Assembly: GCA_014706295.1 (NCBI GenBank)
Contig: JACSVZ010000001.1
Span: 1,797,740-1,861,739 of the forward strand
DNA length: 64,000 bases
From: Lycocorax pyrrhopterus obiensis
Taxonomy: Eukaryota; Chordata; Aves; Passeriformes; Paradisaeidae
Direction of reading: 5' to 3'
This document shows positions 44,236 through 54,550 of this stretch, one piece after another. The position numbers were made by a program, and so were the translations under genes. The notes below the pieces were generated by a model that saw only the letters and a list, made by a program, of their open reading frames with translations, ran no database searches and was not told the origin of the DNA. How positions within the stretch are numbered: the first letter of the stretch is position 1; every line of letters begins with the position of its first letter.

Positions 44236-47200
44236 GTGTGTCTATGCCTAAATGTGTATTTTTATGGAGCATATTTCCAGGGAGAATGTGTGAGGGAGGT
44301 TCTTTATCTAGGAGCACTCAGCAGAACCCACAAACATTTTGCACCTTAAACTAAATATTTTGAGGGGGTTTCACCTCCTGGTTTAATTTGCTTTTCCAGG
44401 GGAGCAAACTGGTCTGAATATACCTAAATATATATTTTTATGGAGCATATTTCCAGGGGGAATGTATGAGGGAAGATCTTAAAATGGGAGCCCTCAGCAG
44501 AACCCACATTTTGCACCTTAAACTGAATATTCTGAGGGGGTTTCACCGCCTGGTTTAATTTGCTTTTCCAGGGGAGCAAACTGGTGTGTATATACCTAAA
44601 TATTATTTTTTATGGAGCATATTTCCAGGGAGAATGTGTGAGGGAGGTTCTTTATCTAGGAGCACTCAGCAGAATCCACAAACATTTTGCACCTTAAACT
44701 GAATATTTTGAGGGGGTTTCACCTCCTGGTTTAATCTGCTTTTCCAGGGGAGCAAACTGTGTATGTACCTAAATGTATATTTTTATGGAGCACATTTCCA
44801 GGGGGAATGTATGAGGGAAGATCTTAAAATGGGAGCCCTCAGCAGAACCCACATTTTGCACCTTAAACTGAATATCCTGAGGGGCTTTCACTGCCTGGTT
44901 TAATTTGCTTTTCCAGCGGAGCAAACTGGTGTGTATGTACCTAAATCTATATTTTTATGGAGCACATTTCCAGGGAGAATGTATGAGGGAGGGTCTTTTT
45001 ACAGGGGGAATGTCTGAGGGAATGTGTGTGGGAGTGCTCAGCAGACCCACATTTTGCACCTTAAACTGAATATTCTGAGGAGGTTTCACCACCTGGTTTA
45101 ATTTGCTTTTCCAGGGGAGCAAACTGGTGTGTATGTACCTAAATCTATATTTTTATGGAGCATATTTCCAGGGGGAATGTATGAGGGAAGATCTTAAAAT
45201 GGGAGCCCTCAGCAGAACCCACATTTTGCACCTTAAACTGAATATTCTGAGGGGGTTTCACCGCCTGGTTTAATTTGCTTTTCCAGCGGAGCAAACTGGT
45301 GTGAATATACCTAAATATATATTTTTATGGAGCATATTTCCAGAGAGAATGTATGAGGGAGGATCTTTATCTAGGAGCGCTCAGCAGAACCCACAAACAT
45401 TTTGCACCTTAAACTAAATATTTTGAGGGGGTTTCACCGCCTGGTTTAATTTTCTTTTCCAGGGGAGCAAACTGGTGTGTATGTACCTAAATCTATATTT
45501 TTATGGAGCACATTTCCAGGGAGAATGTATGAGGGAGGGTCTTTTTACAGGGGGAATGTGTGAGCGAATGTATGTGGGAGTGCTCAGCAGAACCCACATT
45601 TTGCACCTTAAACTGAATATTCTGAGGAGGTTTCACCGCCTGGTTTAATCTGCTTTTCCAGGGGAGCAAACTGATGTGTATACACCTAAATATTATTTTT
45701 TATGGAGCATATTTCCAGAGAGAATGTATGAGGGAGGTTCTTTATCTAGGAGCACTCAGCAGAATCCACAAACATTTTGCACCTTAAACTGAATATTTTG
45801 AGGGGGTTTCACCTCCTGGTTTAATCTGCTTTTCCAGGGGAGCAAACTGTGTATGTACCTAAATCTATATTTTTATGGAGCGTATTTCCAGGGGGAATGT
45901 ATGAGGGAAGATCTTTAAATGGGAGCCCTCAGCAGAACCCATATTTTGCACCTTAAACCGAATATCCTGAGGGGGTTTCACCGCCTGGTTTAATTTGCTT
46001 TTCCAGCGGAGCAAACTGGTGTGTATGTACCTAAATATTATTTTTTATGGAGCACATTTCCAGGGAGAATGAATGAGGGAGCGTCTTTTTACAGGGGGAA
46101 TGTGTGAGGGAACGTATGTGGGAGTGCTCAGCAGTACCCACATTTTGCACCTTAAACTGAATATTCTGAGGAGGTTTCACTGCCTGGTTTAATTTGCTTT
46201 TCCAGCGGAGCAAACTGGTGTGTATGTACCTAAATATTATTTTTTATGGAGCATATTTCCAGGGAGAATGTATGAGGGAGGATCTTTATCTAGGAGTGCT
46301 CAGCAGAATCCACAAACATTTTGCACCTTAAACTGAATATTCTGAGGGGGTTTCACCGCCTGGTTTAATTTGCTTTTCCAGGGGAGCAAACTATGTATGT
46401 ACCTAAATCTATATTTTTATGGAGCACATTTCCAGGGGGAATGTATGAGGGAAGATCTTAAAATGGGAGCCCTCAGCAGAACCCACATTTTGCACCTTAA
46501 ACTGAATATTCTGAGGAGGTTTCACTGCCTGGTTTAATTTGCTTTTCCAGCGGAGCAAACTGGTGTGTATGTACCTAAATATTATTTTTTATGGAGCACA
46601 TTTCCAGGGAGAATGTATGAGGGAGGGTCTTTATCTAGGAGTGCTCAGCAGACCCCACAAACATTTTGCACCTTAAACCGAATATCCTGAGGGGGTTTCA
46701 CAGCCTGGTTTAATCTGCTTTTCCAGGGGAGCAAACTGGTGTGTATACACCTAAATATTATTTTTTATGGAGCACATTTCCAGGGAGAATGTGTGAGGGA
46801 GGTTCTTTATCTAGGAGCACTCAGCAGAATCCACAAACATTTTGCACCTTAAACTAAATATTTTGAGGGGGTTTCACCTCCTGGTTTAATCTGCTTTTCC
46901 AGGGGAGCAAACTGTGTATGTACCTAAATGTATATTTTTATGGAGCATATTTCCAGGGGGAATGTATGAGGGAAGATCTTAAAATGGGAGCCCTCAGCAG
47001 AACCCACATTTTGCACCTTAAACTGAATATTCTGAGGGGGTTTCACCGCCTGGTTTAATTTGCTTTTCCAGCGGAGCAAACTGGTGTGAATATACCTAAA
47101 TATATATTTTTATGGAGCATATTTCCAGAGAGAATGTATGAGGGAGGATCTTTATCTAGGAGCACTCAGCAGAACCCACAAACATTTTGCACCTTAAACT

Positions 47201-48176
47201 AAATATTTTGAGGGGGTTTCACCGCCTGGTTTAATTTGCTTTTCCAGGGGAGCAAACTGGTGTGTATGTACCTAAATCTATTTTTTATGGAGCACATTTC
47301 CAGGGAGAATGAATGAGGGAGGGTCTTTTTACAGGGGGAATGTGTGAGCGAATGTATGTGGGAGTGCTCAGCAGAACCCACATTTTGCACCTTAAACTGA
47401 ATATTCTGAGGAGGTTTCACCGCCTGGTTTAATCTGCTTTTCCAGGGGAGCAAACTGATGTGTATACACCTAAATATTATTTTTTATGGAGCATATTTCC
47501 AGAGAGAATGTATGAGGGAGGTTCTTTATCTAGGAGCACTCAGCAGAATCCACAAACATTTTGCACCTTAAACTGAATATTTTGAGGGGGTTTCACCTCC
47601 TGGTTTAATCTGCTTTTCCAGGGGAGCAAACTGTGTATGTACCTAAATCTATATTTTTATGGAGCGTATTTCCAGGGGGAATGTATGAGGGAAGATCTTA
47701 AAATGGGAGCCCTCAGCAGAACCCACATTTTGCACCTTAAACTGAATATTCTGAGGGGGTTTCACCGCCTGGTTTAATTTGCTTTTCCAGCGGAGCAAAC
47801 TGGTGTGTATGTACCTAAATATGTTTTTTTTATGGAGCACATTTCCAGGGAGAATGAATGAGGGAGCGTCTTTTTACAGGGGGAATGTGTGAGGGAACGT
47901 ATGTGGGAGTGCTCAGCAGTACCCACATTTTGCACCTTAAACTGAATATTCTGAGGAGGTTTCACTGCCTGGTTTAATTTGCTTTTCCAGCGGAGCAAAC
48001 TGGTGTGTATGTACCTAAATATTATTTTTTATGGAGCATATTTCCAGAGAGAATGTATGAGGGAGGATCTTTATCTAGGAGTGCTCAGCAGAACCCACAA
48101 ACATTTTGCACCTTAAACTGAATATTCTGAGGGGGTTTCACCGCCTGGTTTAATTTGCTTTTCCAGGGGAGCAAAC
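44236..48176 (+). repeat. Satellite array, 22 monomers of about 174 bp
   Basis: The anchor CTTTTCCAG occurs 22 times (first at 44,391, last at 48,158). Sixteen intervals are 169-176 bp and five are 198-200 bp. Each monomer carries TATGGAGC..ATTTCCAGGG, CTCAGCAGAACCCACA, ATTTTGCACCTTAAACTGAA and GAGGGGGTTTCACCGCCTGG. Long monomers contain an extra piece (TTTTTACAGGGGGAATGTGT) that duplicates part of the monomer. Monomers differ by scattered substitutions, and recognisable subtypes alternate. The array starts near GTGTGTCTATGCCTAAATG and stops abruptly at GAGCAAAC before GC-rich DNA. Open frames of 60-84 codons recur on the minus strand only because the repeat does. Confidence 0.97.
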
Positions 48177-48600
48177 CCAGCACTAATTCCTGGAGGAAGA
48201 GTGCGGATCCCGCTCGGTGGTGGCCCCCGGGCCCCGGGGCTGAGGCGGGGATGCTCCGTCAGTTCGGGTTCAGTGCCCCCCGTCAGGGCTCGTCCCCCGT
48301 GAGGGACAGCGAGACACACGCGGGGCCTCAGCCCTGTCATCCTGTCTCCCACTTGGGCTCATTTATTGGGATTGCTGGCAGGAAGCAGCCATGGGGAAAG
48401 GGGGATTTTGCAGTGACAACCCCCGGGATGACAAAGCTGGCGGCGGCCGGGCCTTGTCAGGGCCATTCCCCCTCAGTGCAGGCCCAAATTCAGGCGTCTC
48501 CTCGCCGCGGGCATTCCTGGGCTGCCCTGTTTTCCCAGGATTTGTGGGGGTGGTGGCACTTGGAGGCTGGGCATGGGTTTGGGTTGTTTAGGTTCAATGA
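48177..48600. other. GC-rich segment abutting the satellite
   Basis: CpG-bearing DNA (GTGGCCCCCGGGCCCCGGGG near 48,222; GCTGGCGGCGGCCGGGCCTT near 48,438; CCTCGCCGCGGGCATTCC near 48,500). The 171-codon plus-strand open frame (48,155-48,670) begins inside the satellite and shows no domain, so no gene is called. Confidence 0.4.
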
Positions 48601-49687
48601 GTCTCCGGTGGTCAAGTACCCACAGCAAAGGGCAGACCACAAAAATCAGCGTGAGGGTTATTTACCATAACCATATACAAAACCACAAGCAGCAAAGGTT
48701 CCCTCAAATACATCAGAGACGCTGCGCATCTCTTTATTAAAGCCTGGCTGCTACACTTCAATTTGCCTTTCAATCCAAGCAGGAATCAAAGTCAAAAGCT
48801 CCAAATCAAAGCACAACCAAATCGAAGAACAAAAATAATAACAACCGAAGCAAAACAGAAAAAAATCCTTTCCTCTCCCTCAATTTTTTCTTGTTTGTTT
48901 TAACTTTGAATTGATTTTACTCCATTCCAGCACTGGAGATCGGTGATAGGCAGCTATAAAATTCTTTTATTCGCTCATAAATAAAATATCTGCACTGCTT
49001 GAGAGTTATCCACTCATTTTGACAGTAATGAACGTGCCACACATTTTAGCGATCCATTATAAGCCATCTAAAATCCTTCAGCCAGAGGAAGCAGATACCT
49101 GCTTAGAAATCATCTCTCTCTGCCTCTGTGAGTGATGCTGCTCTTCTGATTATTTGTATAATTCCTGTTTCTGTCCAGACACCAAACGAGTTGTTTTGAG
49201 GTGTTTCTTCTTCCTCAAGGATTTTAATTTTTCAGTCTTATGAATAATTCCCATCTTTTTCCATCAAGAAATTGAGTCTGGCTCCTAAACTGATTGAAAA
49301 CCGTGAGGTCTCCCTTTGAATATTGTTTCCTTTTTTCAGTCTTTCTCAACCACAGCCTTTTTCCTTGATTTCTCATAATCCTTCTCCCAGGTTTCTGGCC
49401 CAAAACATGATGTTTCCGATAATATTTCCTCGGAGCCCAGGGAGCCGCCCCTCCTGTGAGCTCTGTCCAGCTGCTGACTCCACAGGCAGCACTGAGAGGC
49501 TTTTCCCACTCCAAAAGAAAAGCAGGATGAAGCAGATTGGCATTTCCAAATTATAGGAAACTCAGCAATTAACAATTCTTGTAAATGTGACTTGTTTGGC
49601 AAAAGGAGCAGCCGCACTTAAAGCTGCCAGAAGGTGGGAAAAGCTCAGGATTTTGGGAAAAGGCAGAGAGAGGCATGTCAGTCAGGT
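48601..49687. other. Non-coding; candidate conserved element
   Basis: 48,900-49,090 is an A/T-balanced, repeat-free segment (GATAGGCAGCTATAAAATTC, GAGAGTTATCCACTCATTTT, AACGTGCCACACATTTTAGC) with the texture of vertebrate conserved non-coding DNA. That is an impression, not a measurement. No gene is recognised. Confidence 0.35.
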
Positions 49688-50215
49688 GAGACCCCACCTG
49701 CACCGCTGCATCCAGCTCTGGAATCCCAGCACAGGGAGGACGTGGAGCTGCTGGAGAGAGGCCAGAGGAGGCACCAGGATGAGCAGAGGGATGGAGCAGC
49801 TCTGCTGGGAGGAAAGGCTGGGAGAGCTGGGATTGTTCAGCCTGGAGAGGAGAAGCTTTGGGGTGAGCTCAGTGTGGCCTTGCAGGGCCTGAAGGAGCTG
49901 CAGGAAACATGGAGAGAGACAATTTGCAAGGGCTGGAGGGCCAGGACACAGGGAATGGCTTCCCAGTGCCAGAGGGCAGGGCTGGATGGGATCTTGGGCA
50001 GGAATTGTTCCCTGGGAGGGTGGGCAGGCCCTGGCACAGGGTGCCCAGAGCAGCTGTGGCTGCCCCTGGATCCCTGGCAGTGCCCAAGGCCAGGTTGGAC
50101 ATTGGGGCTTGGAGCAGCCTGGGACAGTGGGAGGTGTCCCTGCTCATGGCAGGGGTGGCACTGGATGGGCTTTAAGGTCCCTCCCAACCCAAACCATTCC
50201 ATGATTCCATGATTC
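49688..50215 (+). mobile_element. CR1 LINE, long 3' copy (about 530 bp)
   Basis: Sense copy reaching well upstream of the usual truncation point: GTGAGACCCCACCTGCACCG, GGAGGACGTGGAGCTGCTGG, GGATTGTTCAGCCTGGAGAG, then the common 3' 300 bp ending CATTCCATGATTCCATGATT. It is nearly identical, inverted, to 61,252-61,830 over the shared part. The 192-codon open frame over it (49,634-50,212) is a CR1 shadow, not a host gene. Confidence 0.94.
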
Positions 50216-50895
50216 TGAATCCATCCCTCCATCATTTTCCAGGGCTCCCTTCCCCATCTGAGATATTTTTTCCATCCTCTTCGCTCAGACAGAGACAAAG
50301 TGATCTGACCTTCTGGGCAATTCTATTGAAGTGCGATTGATGGTTGTATTCACTGCTCTTTCTCCAAAAGTTTGGTCAGTATTGATTAATATCAATAAAA
50401 GGATTTATAAATCCCCAATGTGGGCCAGCATTTGAAAAGCTCTGTCTGTGGGACACGTGGGACATGGATAACTTCAGGCTTCAATATTCCATGTAGACCA
50501 GATGGCATTTTCAGGAAAAAAAAAAAAAACCCGAACATTGTCCCTGGATGTGAATTTGTTTGGAAGTTGGGGTCAAACTCAGCAGATCATGTCAAACAAA
50601 TGAAAATAAAGGGAACATTGTTGCAAAGGTGAACTTCGTTATTTTGGAGACTTTGAAGATAACATTCCCAAGCATTTTAGACATCAGTCATCCCTTCCTG
50701 GCTGCAGGGGGGAGGGAATTAAATTTCATGCCCTGCTATGAATCAGGAGCAGGGATTTCAGCTCCAGTTTACTACAGTGTCGTTACCCAAACCCTTCTCC
50801 TCTGGCAGGAGAGCACTGATTTTTAGGGGTTTTACCGACTTTTGGCCTCAAATCTTAATTCTCCTGGTGTTCTTTAGCTCAGGATCCAAATGGAA
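50216..50895. other. Non-coding
   Basis: A-run at about 50,517-50,529. No other repeat or gene recognised. Confidence 0.4.
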
Positions 50896-50996
50896 CTCTG
50901 AGCGACCTGGGACAGTGGAAGCTGTCCCTGCCCATGGCATGGGGTGTATTGAGATGAGCTTCAAGTTCCTTTCCAACCCAAACCAGTCCGGGATTA
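50896..50996 (+). mobile_element. CR1 LINE 3' fragment
   Basis: CTCTGAGCGACCTGGGACAG then TGTCCCTGCCCATGGCATGG, ending AAACCAGTCCGGGATT. Confidence 0.85.
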
Positions 50997-53185
50997 AGAT
51001 TAGTTCCTGCAAATAGAAAAATCCCCTAAATCACCTCAAACTTTCCATTCTCTCCAGAAGTGATGGATTTGCAGGACCACCATCCCCTCCTTCCCCCTGA
51101 CACAAACATCTCTGGCCCAGCCAGGAGGAGCCAGACCAGCACCATTCCCAGTCCCATCTGAGATCCCGGCTCTCCAGCCCAGCAGTGAGAATGGAATTGT
51201 GCCTCAGCCCGTGTTCAGACTAGTTCAGGTTTCTCCTCAAATCTAATTTTAGGCCTCCTCTGTTATTATTTATTCAACAATGTGAATGAGATACAGATCG
51301 CCTTCATCGATTGCCTGCTTGGTAATTTGCCTATTTTTTCTTGGATATCTCACATCCACCTTATTCCTGTGCTGTGTCAAGCCTGGAACGGGGAAAAAAA
51401 GCCTAAATTGAATCAGACTGCTTTTAAAAAACTTGTTTTAACAGCCATATTTACCCAAAATTCCATCATTTACTCATAGGCTGGAGTTTGGAGTTCCCTC
51501 TGCGTAGAACCAGTTGCAGCTGAGCTGGTACCATCCACCCCACATTTATTTTAACAGGAATGAAAAACTGTGGCCTGGAATTCATCTTGGATTGTCCTCA
51601 GCAAATGCTGACATTCCAGAGTGGAGCACGTGCTTCCGTTTTTGTGCAAAACCTGGGCAATACTTTTTTATTTTGGGCCTTGCAGGGTGTCATTAACTCG
51701 GCAGAAAAAGAAGTGGAAATTTGTATCCCGTAAATTCCAGGCAATTAATCCAGGTTGGGAGTATCAGTAGTTTATTAGTCCAGCTTTAATAAAATCAGGA
51801 AGAGAACTGAGAACTCTTTTCCTTGTCCAGGAGGGTTCTGGATTCAGGATCTCACACCCTCAGGGATTCATTTTGCTGCAGGAAGGACCCTTCTAACCCC
51901 AATTCCAGGATCCTGGAATTCTGTGAAGGGATAAAGCAGTTCATAAGTACTCGGTGTAATCAGTTTATTGAGAGAGAAAGGTTTGATCATCACTGTTGGG
52001 TTGTGAGTCTCACGTTTTAGAAGGAAAATTTTCCATCATTGTCCTCACAAAACTGCCACCAGTTCCAGTAGGAACATTTCAAAGAATGAAAAAGAAAAAT
52101 CAAAGAATGGGAAGTACTCTCAAAAAAACAAAAATATAGAAGTTCTAATACAAATTACTACTACAAAGTTACTACTTTGACTATTTCTGTCTGATTTCAG
52201 GTATTTTGAGGCAGAAAATTCCACCTTGGGCTTCTTCATTTTTGGGAGAAACTTCTTTTCCTTCAAGGCAGCCGCCACTGCTAAAACAGCTTAAATTTGG
52301 ACATCAACGCACTCAAAGGGAGGGAATTTCTGTCCTGTTTGGAAAACTTTATACCTGTGGGTGTTTGCCAAGCAAAGCCAGTAAGAACTGGGATTCACCC
52401 CCTGAGATTTCTCTTTCTGTGGATTAATCACATTCCTGTCTTGGGATGTCCATGAGATGGGGGGATGATGATGAACTCATAGCAGATGAGGCACAGGGAT
52501 GTTTGGCGAGCCTTGGAGGAGGGATGGAGTCCAGTCAGAGGGGTTCCCACTGTCCTCTGACAAGTGGAATTCCTCATTTCTTCCTCTTACCCAAAGCCAC
52601 AGAAATTAATTTTTTTATTTTCTTGTTTTCTGGGTCCAGACAAACTTCTGGAGGATGCAAGAAAGGAAAGCAGTGAAAGAGAGTGACCCCCTCAGTCATG
52701 GGCTTTGTGACCTTCTGGTCACAGGTAGGTGACACTTCTGGCTCCTAAAGGAACAGTGACCCTCAGCAAAACTGTCTGTAATGACACAGAAGGGCTGGGT
52801 GGGTAGAGCAGGAGCTTTAACAGAATTAAAGGAGTGAAATCCCAGGTTTTCAGTCTGGCTTTGCCATCTGGGTGGCTCCGAGTCCACTTGCTTTCTGCAA
52901 AAGCCGGGAAAAGAGACAGTTGGTTTTCCCTCAGGATGGGGGAGAGCTGCTGAGCTTCCTCTGGTTTTCTGGAAAGGGTGGAGAAGTTCCCCAGAGGTGA
53001 TGGAACTCAATTTGTCATAAATTTAGGGCAGTTCTTAGATGACAGGACCTGTCTGTGTGGAAGAAAACAAGGGCAGTTCACACTGCACAACGTGAAATTG
53101 TGGAGATGAGAAACATCAGATCCTCAGATTAGAGATTAGAAACATGAAATTTTCAGATTAGAGGTTAGAAACATCAAATCTTAAA
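50997..53185. other. Non-coding; small tandem repeat at the end
   Basis: No gene is recognised. At 53,103-53,180 a unit of about 28 bp (AGATTAGAGATTAGAAACAT and variants) is repeated about three times, ending where a CR1 begins. Confidence 0.45.
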
Positions 53186-53290
53186 ATGTTTTGGGTTGGA
53201 AAGGACCTTAAAGATCGTCTGCCATGGGGAGGGACACCTTTCCTTATTCCAGTTGCTCCAAGCCCTGTCCAACCTGGCCTCAGCAGAGCA
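53186..53290 (-). mobile_element. CR1 LINE 3' fragment, antisense
   Basis: ATGTTTTGGGTTGGAAAGGA then CTGCCATGGGGAGGGACACC and AGCCCTGTCCAACCTGGCCT. It has a small deletion in the terminal region. Confidence 0.85.
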
Positions 53291-54182
53291 GGGAGCAAGT
53301 AAATCCTACTCCTTGTGCTCTGCCACCTTCCCTGTCCTGCCCAACACTGCATGGGAGACGTGTGCCAGAGAAATCCCATCCAAGTCCTGGCATACAGAGG
53401 ATCTGAATCCTCATTCCTCAATTTTTCCTTCAGGAAACCTCGCTCCTCCAAGGCTGAGCCCAAGAGGGAAATGTTGCTTGTTCGCTTTGCCAGAAGCACA
53501 TCCCATAACCCACCCAGTGGCAGTGTGGTGCCGCAGGGGGATTTAAGGCACCTCTGATGCCCTAAAAGTGGGAATTTTAATCAGGAGAATATCCAGTTAG
53601 CGCCTTGGTAATTCAAACTTCAGAGAAAGCATTGTTAATAAAGGTGTTTCACCCTGCAGAGCTGCTGCAGTCAGCCTGGAACGTGCCCGTTATCTCTGGA
53701 AGTTATCAGCCACAATCTCTGAGTGCGGAGAACACGGAGGATGAGCCCCATTCCCGTGTGACTCCCGAGGTGACAGTTTGTCCTCGCTCAGCCTGTGGCT
53801 TCCCTCCCTCTGAAGTGGTGACATGTGCAGGGTGGCAGAGGGGGCCTCCCTGGAGCAGGGGGTACCTGAGGTTTAACCACAGAGATCTGATCAATCCTCG
53901 TGGTTGTGCTTCCCAACTCACTCAGTTCCTCCAGGTGCTGCTCCCACCTTCAGCCAAGAATGGAGGCTCTGGAGGCTCCAGAATTCCTGGAAAAGCCCCG
54001 GTGTGAGGAACACTCTGACAAAACCAAGAGCAACTCCAGCCAAAGAGCACAGGTGACCCAGAGAGGTTTCTAAACAAGTGGAAATGCAAGTGTCCTTGGA
54101 AAAATTAAAATATGTTGGTCTTTAAATATGAGTCAGATGAGAAAGAGCTTCTAAATACATCAGTGACTATTGGAATAAAATC
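53291..54182. other. Non-coding, nothing recognised
   Basis: Open frames of 60-133 codons exist (for example 53,605-54,006) but with no recognisable domain. No repeat words. Confidence 0.4.
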
Positions 54183-54550
54183 ATGGAATCACAGAATGGT
54201 TTGGGTTGGAAAGGACCTGAGAGATCACCCAGTGCCACCCCTGCCAGGGCAGGGACACCTCCCACTGTCCCAGGCTGCTCCAAGCCCCAATGTCCAACCT
54301 GGCCTTGGACACTGCCAGGGATCCAGGGGCAGCCACAGCTGCTCTGGGAATTCCATCCCAGCCCCTCCCCACCCTCCCAGGGAACAATTCCTTCCCAATA
54401 TCCCATCCAGCCCTGCCCTCTGGCAGTTTGAAGCCGTTCCCCCTTGTCCCATCACTCCAGTTCCTCATGAATTGTCCCTCTCCATGTTTCCTGTAGCCCC
54501 TTCAGATACTGGAAGATGCTGTAAGATCCTCACACAACCTTCTCTTCTCC
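54183..54550 (-). mobile_element. CR1 LINE 3' part, antisense, about 365 bp
   Basis: TGGAATCACAGAATGGTTTG, TGCCAGGGCAGGGACACCTC, CCAGGGAACAATTCCTTCCC, TGTCCCTCTCCATGTTTCCT and on to CACAACCTTCTCTTCTCC. It is a fairly complete 3' copy. Confidence 0.93.

Noticed and set aside
46031..47998. Recurrent minus-strand frames of 60-84 codons containing NQAVKPPQNIQFKVQNVG
   Set aside because: They are the same satellite monomer read repeatedly. Monomers of 169, 176 and 199 bp do not preserve a frame, so no coding constraint is visible.
44236..48176. CRISPR array
   Set aside because: Units are about 174 bp, similar throughout and without unique spacers; the host is a vertebrate.
48155..48670. 171-codon plus-strand frame after the satellite
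   Set aside because: It begins inside the satellite, has no domain and owes its length to high G+C.
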